Source: Deltaproteobacteria bacterium
GTDB taxonomy: Bacteria > Desulfobacterota > Desulfarculia > Adiutricales > Adiutricaceae
Length of the DNA stretch: 5,260 nucleotides
Reading direction: 5' to 3'
Assembly: GCA_031257955.1 (NCBI GenBank)
Contig: JAIRNQ010000125.1
Location: forward strand, 1 to 5,260
The notes under the pieces were generated by a model, which searched no databases, was not told the DNA's origin, and saw only the letters and a list, made by a program, of their open reading frames with translations. The position numbers and the translations under genes are program-made. Shown one piece after another: positions 1 through 5,260 of this stretch; position 1 is the stretch's first letter; each line of letters starts with the position of its first letter.

Positions 1-267
1 CCCTGGCCCCTGGCCAACCGCTGGCGGGTTTATGGCCGCCGGGGGGCCCGAAAAACGGGCCCCGTGACCCCAATGGCCGCTTTTTTTGGTAAGGCAGGGA
101 TTGGGCGCGTTGACCCAAAGCCGAGCGACCCCGTTTGGCTTTTTTGCCCCCTGGCCCCAGGCCAACCGCTGGCGGGTTTATGGCCGCCGGGGGGCCCGAA
201 AAACGGGCCCCGTGACCCCAATGGCCGCTTTTTTTGGTAAGGCAGGGATGGGGCGCGTTGGCCCAAA
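1..267. repeat. Two-copy direct repeat, 148-bp period, with internal hairpin
   Basis: Bases 1-119 match 149-267 at a constant offset of 148 with three differences seen by eye (11/159, 102/250, 113/261). The 29 bases between the copies (120-148) are not repeated after the second copy. The first copy begins at the window edge, so the array may extend to the left. Each copy contains a perfect 8-bp stem, GGGGCCCG and CGGGCCCC, around a loop of five A (43-63 and 191-211). No T-run follows the stem on either strand, so it is not a canonical terminator. The period is not a multiple of three, so open frames crossing both copies read them in different phases. That argues for a non-coding repeat. The family is not recognised; it could be an intergenic repeat of the REP/BIME kind, but that is only an analogy. 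Confidence 0.9.
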
Positions 268-1060
268 ACGGCCCGTAATTTTTGGGACCCGGACCCTTGA
301 GGGTCGTTATATTGTCCTGGAACCGTGGCCGGGGAATGGCCGCTTTTTCTAGCCGTGGGGTCGAGGCCAAAATGGCCGTTTTTGCCCATTTTGGCTGGAA
401 CGAAATGGGCGGTTTTGCCCCAAAAAGACAAACCACGCGCGGATAATTTCGTTTGGAATTAAGGTTCCAGGCGGAGGCCTTCGGTGGCCCCGAGGCCCAA
501 AACGGTCCAAAAACAGTCCGGCGGAATTGCCCGGCCTGGGGGATTTTTAGATCATTTCCTTAAACCGCGAAGGACGCCGATTTAACCAACCAAACTTTTC
601 GATCGCTGGCCATTTCGACCGGATTGGATCTTTTACGGGACCAATGGAAGGGCCCGCGACTATCCAAAAATGCCGGCCCATGGCATTGGCCAAACGAACT
701 TGAAGAGTGTTTTCGGCCGGCGATTTGGTGGTCAAAAAATGGCCGATTGGCCAAAAAACTAACGATTTTTTTGTCGAACGTTAACAAGACTCAATTTGGA
801 AAAAGCAAACAAAAAATCACTTTTTAATGTTTAGACCATTTTTTGGCGCTAAATTTGTTACATGGCCGGCGCGGAAATTGGCCGGCGAAAGTTTAAAATC
901 GCCCTTTTTGGGGCGGCCAAAAATGGCGAAAGCGTTGTCGTTTTCGTAATCGCGCGGCGGCTTGGAGGCGAACGGGGCGCGTAAAATTGGCGAAGGTTTT
1001 TGTGGCCGGGTAGGCGATTTTGCCGGCCATCGGTTAACCGGTTTGGCTTCGCGTTTTTGA
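268..1060. other. Long non-coding stretch upstream of the permease gene
   Basis: I see no gene here. The open frames are short, have low-complexity or implausible composition, lack convincing ribosome-binding sites, and resemble no family I recognise. The region mixes GGCC-containing words with short A or T runs. The 14-mer AATGGCCGCTTTTT, present in both copies of the upstream repeat (72-85, 220-233), recurs at 335-348, and shorter variants lie at 371-383 and 738-745. A direct repeat TGGCCGGCG lies at 863-871 and 879-887. Bases 760-860 are markedly A/T-rich against the surroundings and are the likeliest place for a promoter of the downstream genes, but no convincing -35/-10 pair can be fixed by eye. 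No tRNA, rRNA or transposase fragment was seen. Confidence 0.6.
366..395. repeat. Perfect 10-bp inverted repeat
   Basis: GCCAAAATGG at 366-375 is the exact reverse complement of CCATTTTGGC at 386-395, leaving a 10-base loop. A G-T wobble at 365/396 could add one pair. No T-run follows on either strand, so a terminator reading is weak. It could be a protein-binding palindrome or an RNA hairpin; nothing in the sequence decides between them. Confidence 0.6.
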
Positions 1061-1066
1061 AAGGAG
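1061..1066 (+). promoter_or_regulatory. Strong Shine-Dalgarno site of the permease gene
   Basis: AAGGAG, immediately after an in-frame TGA (1058-1060), is the best ribosome-binding sequence in the window. There is no ATG or GTG at usable distance. The in-frame codons at plausible spacing are ACG at 1073 (6-base gap), ATA at 1082 (15-base gap) and TTG at 1091 (24-base gap). The 6-base gap is the normal one, so this site points to ACG 1073 as the real initiation codon, or to an original ATG changed to ACG. Confidence 0.7.
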
Positions 1067-1090
1067 CTCGTTACGTCTACCATACTCAGA

Positions 1091-2287
1091 TTGGCCCTGA
1101 AACGTTACAGGCATGATTGGCTGTACTCGTTTTGTTCCGTGTTTTCGATGATAGCCTTCATGGTACCAATGCTCACGGTCTTGGGCATCAGGGACGGGAT
1201 CGTGGGGACGCTTACCCGCAGGCTCCTGGAAAATCCCCGCAACCGGGAACTCTCCCCCATTGGGACCAGATCATTTAGGCCAGACTTTTTCGAGACCCTA
1301 AAGACCCATCCGGACGCCGAGTTTTTGATCCCGGAGACCCGGGAGATCTCGGCCACCATCAATTTGATAGTGGAAGGCATACCCTCTTTTGACGGGGACC
1401 TTTACTCCTCGGCCCCGGGGGATCCACTGCTTAGCGAAACGCTTACCCCCACCGAGCTCCAGCACCAACTGGCCATCGGCGAGATCTACGTCTCCCAGGG
1501 CGTGGCCGAGAAGCTGGGCATTGGGGTCGGATCCGAGCTGACCGGAAGGGTGGGGCGCCGGCGGGGAGGCCGAAACGAGTACGGGCGCTTGCCGCTGAAG
1601 GTCTTGGGCGTAATCCCCCGGCACATCACGCCCAAGTTTAACGTCTTCTGTTCGCTGGATCTCATGCGCATGACCGAGGATTACCGCAGCGGCTTCGAGG
1701 TGCCGGAGCTGGGTTGGGAAGGCCGGCCCAAATCCGACGAACCGTCCATGTATTCCCGCTTTAGGCTTTACTCCAAGGATCTGGACGGGGTGGAGAGACT
1801 GCGGGTACATCTGTTGGATCTGGGGGTGGACACGCTGACCCAGGCGGCCCAGATAAAGCTGGTACAAGATCTCGACCATTCCTTCACCGTGGTTTTTTTG
1901 GCCCTGTTCGTGGTCGTGGGCGGGGGCGCCTTCGCCTCGGCGGCCAGCGGCTCCATCGATCAGGTGGTGAAGATGCGCCGTTCCCTGGCCGTTCTGGCCC
2001 TTTTGGGCATCAGCAAAATAAAGCTACTGGTATTTACCATGTTTCAGGCCGCCCTGACCGGATTTTTGGCGGCCGTGGGGGCGGAGATCCTGTTTTTGAT
2101 TTTGGCCAAAACGCTAAACGCCTACTTTGGCGGGAGCATGGCCGCCGTCGAGGAAGTCTGTAGCCTTTCGGCCTTCAAGCTGGCCATGGCCGCCGTGATA
2201 ATAGTTTTTTTCATGACCGCCGCCTCGGGCTGCGCCTACACCAGCCTGGCCGACATCGAGCCCTCCGAGGGCATGCGCGACGTTTAA
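1091..2287 (+). CDS. FtsX/LolC-type ABC transporter permease, TagS-like
   Basis: Probable inner-membrane permease of an FtsX/MacB/LolC-type ABC complex. These complexes usually do mechanical work across the envelope. Numbered from TTG 1091 (398 residues), it shows one transmembrane helix at about 12-34, a large extracytoplasmic domain at about 35-262, and three further helices near 264-287, 311-340 and 362-383. Residues 295-310 (MRRSLAVLALLGISKI) are the cytoplasmic coupling stretch typical of the family, and the end, IEPSEGMRDV, is the usual family tail. The following genes encode secreted FGE-like proteins, the partners of TagS in the type VI secretion TagQRST system, so I infer a TagS-like role; length (about 400) and topology fit. 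The partner ATPase is not next door. The start is uncertain: TTG 1091 is the first standard start codon, but ACG 1073 lies correctly behind AAGGAG and adds MSTILR (404 residues), giving the usual N-terminus of such permeases. A LolC-like or other FtsX-like role remains possible. Confidence 0.85.
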   Translation: MALKRYRHDWLYSFCSVFSMIAFMVPMLTVLGIRDGIVGTLTRRLLENPRNRELSPIGTRSFRPDFFETLKTHPDAEFLIPETREISATINLIVEGIPSFDGDLYSSAPGDPLLSETLTPTELQHQLAIGEIYVSQGVAEKLGIGVGSELTGRVGRRRGGRNEYGRLPLKVLGVIPRHITPKFNVFCSLDLMRMTEDYRSGFEVPELGWEGRPKSDEPSMYSRFRLYSKDLDGVERLRVHLLDLGVDTLTQAAQIKLVQDLDHSFTVVFLALFVVVGGGAFASAASGSIDQVVKMRRSLAVLALLGISKIKLLVFTMFQAALTGFLAAVGAEILFLILAKTLNAYFGGSMAAVEEVCSLSAFKLAMAAVIIVFFMTAASGCAYTSLADIEPSEGMRDV

Positions 2288-2309
2288 CCGCTACCGCCCG
2301 GGTCAACCG

Positions 2310-2330
2310 CGGGTCCCCGGCGGGGGCCCG
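2310..2330 (+). other. GC-rich hairpin between permease and TagR-like gene
   Basis: Bases 2310-2318 (CGGGTCCCC) can pair with 2322-2330 (GGGGGCCCG), with one T-G wobble and a 3-base loop. An alternative perfect 7-bp pairing is 2311-2317 with 2334-2340. No T-run follows directly, so it is not a standard intrinsic terminator. It may slow transcription or protect the 3' end of the permease message. It sits in the 117-base gap between the two genes, whose last 35 bases are A/T-rich. Confidence 0.4.
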
Positions 2331-2404
2331 TCAGGGACCCAGTCGGGGCCAGGCGAATCGGGACTTACCCATATTTACTTATTTTAGCCTTTGGATTTTT
2401 AATT

Positions 2405-4270
2405 ATGTCAGAGCGAAAGAAATTGTTCCAGGGATCGAAAGAATTGTTGGCCCGCCTTGGCCGGTGGGTTTATGGGCCGCTGGCCCCGATCGTCGCCGCC
2501 CCTATCGTCGCGGCTTTGACCGTCGCGACTTTTATCGTCGCGGCTTTGGGCGGCCCGACGGCGGCTTGGGCCCAAGGCCAAGCGCCCGGGGATCCGGCTT
2601 ACTTTAACCCCAAGCCGGACGACAGCGATCTGGTCATTCCCATGCCCTGCGGACTTTCTATGGTCTTTAAGCTGGTCATGATACCGGCGGCCGGGTTTTT
2701 GGGCGACATGGAATTGAAGCAGGGGACGTTGGGCCAGAACGGCAAGGGTTTCGTCGACCGGCCTTTCCAAACGCCCTTGGCCTCGTCGCTTAAGTTGGAG
2801 AACTTCACTGGGACCATGGCCGAGAAGGTGGCCGCGGCCGTGGCCGGCAAAACCGACTACCAGCTGTATCTCATCGGCAAATACGAGGTCTCGGTGGGCC
2901 AGTGGCAAGCGGTCATGGAGGGTTGCCCGGCCATTGGGCCGGGATCGGAGCTTCCCAAGGCCAACGTCAGCAAAAACGAGGCTTTGTTTTTTACCGAACG
3001 CTATATGAGCTGGCTCCTTAAGAATAGCCCCGAGTCGCTCCCGAAGTTTCCGGCCGACGCCAAGTACGTCGGTTTTCTTAGGCTCCCGACCGAGGCCGAG
3101 TGGGAGTACGCCGCTCGGGGCGGACAGGCGGTGACCCCGGAGGATTTGGAGAAAGAGAAGCTCTTTCCCAATCCCAAGCGGCTCTCGCTTTCTTCCTTCG
3201 CCTACTTTTCGGCCGAGGATGGCGAACGCGAAGGCCCCCAACCCATAGGGCGCCTTGAGCCCAACCCCTTGGGCCTATACGATACCGGCGGAAACGTCAG
3301 CGAGCTGAGCCTGGACGCCTACCGGATCTCCATCGGCAGCCGCCTCCAGGGCACCGAAGGCGGCAACCTCCTCAAAGGCGGATCCTACCTCGATTCCGGC
3401 GCCGGGATCTTGCCGGGCGCCCGGGTGGAAATACCCAAATTCACGGCCAATGGCCAAGTCAAGACGCCTTATATGGGTTTTAGGTTGGCCGTGTCGGCCC
3501 CCAACGCCGCCGACCGACAGCGGACCTTGGCCCTGCAACAGGAGTTCCTGACTCTCCCCCCACTCGACTCCGCCACCCAACAGGGCCTCGAACAAATGCA
3601 GGCCCAGCTAACCGGGGAACCGGCCCTTCAACCCAAAACCTTGGATCCCAACGCCTTGAAGCTCTTAAGCCCGGTCGACAGAATAAACGGCCTTTTGCCT
3701 TTCGTAGAAAGCCCGGGACAAAAAACGGCCCTGGCCGCGCTTATGGCGGATTTTCAGCGTTATGACCAAATCAGGGCCGTCAAAACCTTTGCCCAAGCCA
3801 AAGCCCTTTTCAATTCGGTGCTTTTCGCCGCCTATGGCGTAAGGGACACGAGTTTGAGGTACAACACGCTCCTTATCAAGATACTGCATGAACAGGCCAT
3901 TATCGTCGATCTGACCACGAAAATGAAGAACGCCAGGGGCGCGGCCCAAAAGGGAGAGTTCCAGGCCCAAATCGATCAAGCCCAGAAGAACGTGGCCGCC
4001 CTCAACGCCGGCCTCGCCGACTTCACCGTCGCCCTGGAAAACCAATTCGCCTACTATAAGTCGTCCTTGCAGCAACTGACCCAACACGATCCGGCCGTGC
4101 TGGGCCAAGTGGCCGCCCAAGTCAGGGAAGAGTATAAAGGAAACGACAGCTACAGCCAAACCATGAACAACGCCATGGAAGTGACCGTAAGGGACATACA
4201 ACTGTTTTTGTCCGAGCAAGACGCCAGGGTGGTCCTGGCCAACGTGGCCCTGCCCCCGCCCAAGCAATAA
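2405..4270 (+). CDS. Secreted FGE/SUMF1-like protein, TagR-like, with helical C-terminal extension
   Basis: Probable periplasmic protein of 621 residues. The N-terminus has a long basic region (1-25), a hydrophobic core (about 28-49) and a likely signal-peptidase site after AWA (54-56). The FGE-like domain spans about 75-365: PMPCGLSMVFK (79-89), YLIGKYEVSVGQW (155-167), RLPTEAEWEYAARGG (226-240), NPLGLYDTGGNVSE (287-300), KGGSY (324-328) and MGFRLAVS (357-364). The catalytic cysteines that true formylglycine-generating enzymes carry after the GGS motif are absent. The only cysteines are C82 and C174, so an enzymatic role is unlikely. TagR of the type VI secretion TagQRST system is such a non-catalytic, envelope-located protein that promotes PpkA kinase activity; the adjacent FtsX-like permease supports that reading. 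Residues about 366-621 are hydrophilic and largely helical, with a likely coiled coil near 495-560. I do not recognise this part. The start ATG has only a weak TTGGA (2391-2395) upstream but is the one that retains the signal peptide. Confidence 0.85.
   Translation: MSERKKLFQGSKELLARLGRWVYGPLAPIVAAPIVAALTVATFIVAALGGPTAAWAQGQAPGDPAYFNPKPDDSDLVIPMPCGLSMVFKLVMIPAAGFLGDMELKQGTLGQNGKGFVDRPFQTPLASSLKLENFTGTMAEKVAAAVAGKTDYQLYLIGKYEVSVGQWQAVMEGCPAIGPGSELPKANVSKNEALFFTERYMSWLLKNSPESLPKFPADAKYVGFLRLPTEAEWEYAARGGQAVTPEDLEKEKLFPNPKRLSLSSFAYFSAEDGEREGPQPIGRLEPNPLGLYDTGGNVSELSLDAYRISIGSRLQGTEGGNLLKGGSYLDSGAGILPGARVEIPKFTANGQVKTPYMGFRLAVSAPNAADRQRTLALQQEFLTLPPLDSATQQGLEQMQAQLTGEPALQPKTLDPNALKLLSPVDRINGLLPFVESPGQKTALAALMADFQRYDQIRAVKTFAQAKALFNSVLFAAYGVRDTSLRYNTLLIKILHEQAIIVDLTTKMKNARGAAQKGEFQAQIDQAQKNVAALNAGLADFTVALENQFAYYKSSLQQLTQHDPAVLGQVAAQVREEYKGNDSYSQTMNNAMEVTVRDIQLFLSEQDARVVLANVALPPPKQ
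2489..2548 (+). repeat. Four 15-bp tandem repeats inside the signal-peptide coding region
   Basis: Four consecutive 15-base units start at 2489, 2504, 2519 and 2534. The second and fourth are identical (ATCGTCGCGGCTTTG) and the others differ at a few bases. They encode IVAAP, IVAAL, TVATF and IVAAL, residues 29-48, which make up essentially the whole hydrophobic core of the signal peptide. The unit is a multiple of three, so loss or gain of a copy keeps the reading frame and changes only the length of the hydrophobic core. Confidence 0.85.
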
Positions 4271-4297
4271 CCCCGGCCGGCGTCCCCGGAAACGGCC

Positions 4298-4321
4298 GGC
4301 CAAAGGTCGCGGCCTTTGGCC
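4298..4321 (+). other. Perfect 9-bp hairpin between the two TagR-like genes
   Basis: GGCCAAAGG (4298-4306) pairs perfectly with CCTTTGGCC (4313-4321) around a 6-base loop. A second, overlapping palindromic pairing (CCGGCCG 4273-4279 with CGGCCGG 4293-4299) lies just upstream. The stem is followed by AAATACTTTT, which has only a short T-run, so full termination is doubtful. Partial termination or RNA processing that sets the ratio of the two gene products is plausible. It lies 27 bases after the stop of the upstream gene and 28 before the next start. Confidence 0.5.
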
Positions 4322-4349
4322 AAATACTTTTAAGACTTACGGATAGTTT

Positions 4350-5260
4350 ATGCCAAAGAATAACGCTTTAACCATTCTGGTGACCTTCATCCTCTTGGCC
4401 TCGGTCGCCGCCTGGATCCGACCGGATCCGGCCGGGGCGGCCATAGCCCTAAAGGGCGAGGTTAAGGTCGAGGACGTCTACAATCCCAACCCGGCCGAAG
4501 GCGATCTGCCACTGCCCATGCCCTGCGATCTTTTCATGGTCTTTAAAGCCGTTTCCCTCCCGGTTACCGGGAGCGTCAGGGACTATGAGTCTTTCTTTGG
4601 CCTGGATACCCAAACGGAGAACGCTTTTCTGGAAAACCGCCATCAGGTGCATTTGGGATCGGATCTGTCGGTCGCGAACTTGCCCCAAGGCTTGGCGGAA
4701 ATCGCTTCCCGGGCCCTGAGCCAGGCCAGCACTGACCAGATTTACCTTATCGGAAAGTATGAGGTCACCAAGGGCCAGTGGGACGCCGTCATGGGCGACG
4801 GCAAGTGCGCCATGGATTCCAAATCGGCCAGGCCCATTGCCGAGATCTCCTATTTCCAAGCCGAGAGTTTCGCCGAAAGGTACATGGCTTGGCTAATCGC
4901 CAATCGCCCCGAGGTTCTGCCGAGATACCAGGGCCGGGGCGATTCCGTCGGGTTGGTGCGGCTCCCGACCGAAGAGGAGTGGGAGTACGCGGCCAGGGGT
5001 GGCCATGAGGTCAGCACGGACAAGATCGCCACCCAAGATTTCTTCGACGTACCCAGAGACGTCGACCATCGCCAGTACGGGCTTTTTTCCGCGGCCGGTT
5101 ACAACAACGAAACCGAACCCGGAAACATTGGCCGCTGGAAGCCCAACCCGCTGGGCCTTTACGATACCGCCGGAAACGTCTCAGAAATGATCGCCAGCCC
5201 CTTTAAGATGATCAAACACAAGAGGGTCCACGGTTCGGCCGGCGGCTTCGTGAGCAAGGG
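4350..5260 (+). CDS. Second secreted FGE/SUMF1-like protein, TagR-like (3' end beyond window)
   Basis: A frame opens at ATG 4350 and runs without a stop to the window end: 303 complete codons, C-terminus missing. GGAT at 4341-4344 is the only, weak, ribosome-binding candidate. The N-terminus is a standard signal peptide: basic start MPKNN, hydrophobic core about 6-22, likely cleavage near residue 30 or 33 (AGA or AIA). The FGE-like domain repeats the landmarks of the gene upstream: PMPCDLFMVFKAV (56-68), IYLIGKYEVTKGQW (131-144), RLPTEEEWEYAARGG (204-218) and NPLGLYDTAGNVSE (266-279). Its only cysteines, C59 and C153, match the positions of the pair in the upstream protein. The visible part ends inside the domain, at the stretch equivalent to the KGGSY region, so the C-terminal motifs cannot be judged. 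It is a tandem paralogue of the preceding gene, probably co-transcribed, and by context a second TagR-like periplasmic component. Whether it also has a C-terminal extension is unknown. Confidence 0.85.
   Translation, partial: MPKNNALTILVTFILLASVAAWIRPDPAGAAIALKGEVKVEDVYNPNPAEGDLPLPMPCDLFMVFKAVSLPVTGSVRDYESFFGLDTQTENAFLENRHQVHLGSDLSVANLPQGLAEIASRALSQASTDQIYLIGKYEVTKGQWDAVMGDGKCAMDSKSARPIAEISYFQAESFAERYMAWLIANRPEVLPRYQGRGDSVGLVRLPTEEEWEYAARGGHEVSTDKIATQDFFDVPRDVDHRQYGLFSAAGYNNETEPGNIGRWKPNPLGLYDTAGNVSEMIASPFKMIKHKRVHGSAGGFVSK

Noticed and set aside
16..40. Similarity between the repeat (GGGTTTATGG within 16-40) and the start of the first TagR-like gene (2465-2475)
   Set aside because: The exact match is only about 10 bases and flanks diverge quickly. 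In DNA with so many GG and GGCC words this is probably chance.
1..267. CRISPR array
   Set aside because: Only two units of about 119 bases with a single 29-base interval. Repeat length and layout are unlike CRISPR, and no cas gene is seen.
30..431. Open frame of 133 codons on the minus strand, and one of 88 codons on the plus strand (86-352), across the repeats
   Set aside because: Both cross the 148-bp repeat, which shifts phase between copies. The translations are rich in Gly, Pro, Arg and Lys with no recognisable motif, as expected from GC-rich non-coding DNA.
844..859. Sigma-54-like promoter TGGCGC-N5-TTGTT in the A/T-rich block
   Set aside because: The spacing of the GG element is right, but the essential GC of the -12 element reads GT. 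One match in about 1 kb is expected by chance at this stringency.
817..1083. Open frame of 88 codons on the minus strand just before the permease gene
   Set aside because: No recognisable domain, an implausible basic and proline-rich composition, and its start region covers the permease ribosome-binding site.
2408..3241. Long minus-strand open frames opposite the first TagR-like gene (277 codons here, 212 codons at 3665-4303)
   Set aside because: They are mirror frames of a gene with clear domain motifs and GC-biased codon use. Their translations are rich in Gly, Arg, Leu and His and show no family signal.
2405..3500. Active formylglycine-generating enzyme (sulfatase activator)
   Set aside because: The fold motifs are present, but there is no cysteine after the GGS motif. 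The only two cysteines lie elsewhere and are matched in the paralogue, and no sulfatase gene is nearby.

Overview
The window looks like a stretch of chromosome from a Gram-negative bacterium. The proteins carry Sec-type signal peptides, and one is an FtsX-like inner-membrane permease with a large extracytoplasmic loop. The DNA is GC-rich and unusually dense in the word GGCC. A member of the Desulfobacterota (former Deltaproteobacteria) would fit, but that assignment is a low-confidence impression; no RNA gene or taxonomic marker is present.

The left fifth (about 1-1060) has no gene I can support. It opens with two copies of a 148-bp-period repeat (1-119 and 149-267, three mismatches by eye). 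Each copy holds a perfect GC-rich hairpin, and the first is probably cut by the window edge. After that comes about 0.8 kb of non-coding DNA with many GGCC words, a 10-bp perfect inverted repeat and an A/T-rich patch at about 760-860 that is the most promoter-like part.

Three genes then follow on the + strand, probably as one transcription unit. The first (1091-2287) is an FtsX/LolC-type ABC permease. The second (2405-4270) is a secreted protein with a formylglycine-generating-enzyme-like (FGE/SUMF1) fold and a long helical C-terminal extension. The third (4350 to beyond 5260) is a second secreted FGE-like protein, cut by the window end. FtsX-like permease beside a secreted, non-catalytic FGE-like protein is the TagS/TagR pairing known from type VI secretion clusters of Pseudomonas aeruginosa. 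There TagQRST acts at the envelope upstream of the kinase PpkA to trigger T6SS by threonine phosphorylation. I read this window as a variant of that module: one permease and two tandem TagR-like proteins, with no ATPase (TagT), lipoprotein (TagQ) or kinase in view.

The most notable points are these. The permease gene has no ATG or GTG start next to its perfect AAGGAG ribosome-binding site, only an ACG at ideal spacing and a TTG further down. The signal peptide of the first TagR-like protein is built from four 15-bp tandem repeats. That protein also has an unrecognised C-terminal extension of about 250 residues. Both TagR-like proteins keep exactly two cysteines at equivalent positions.
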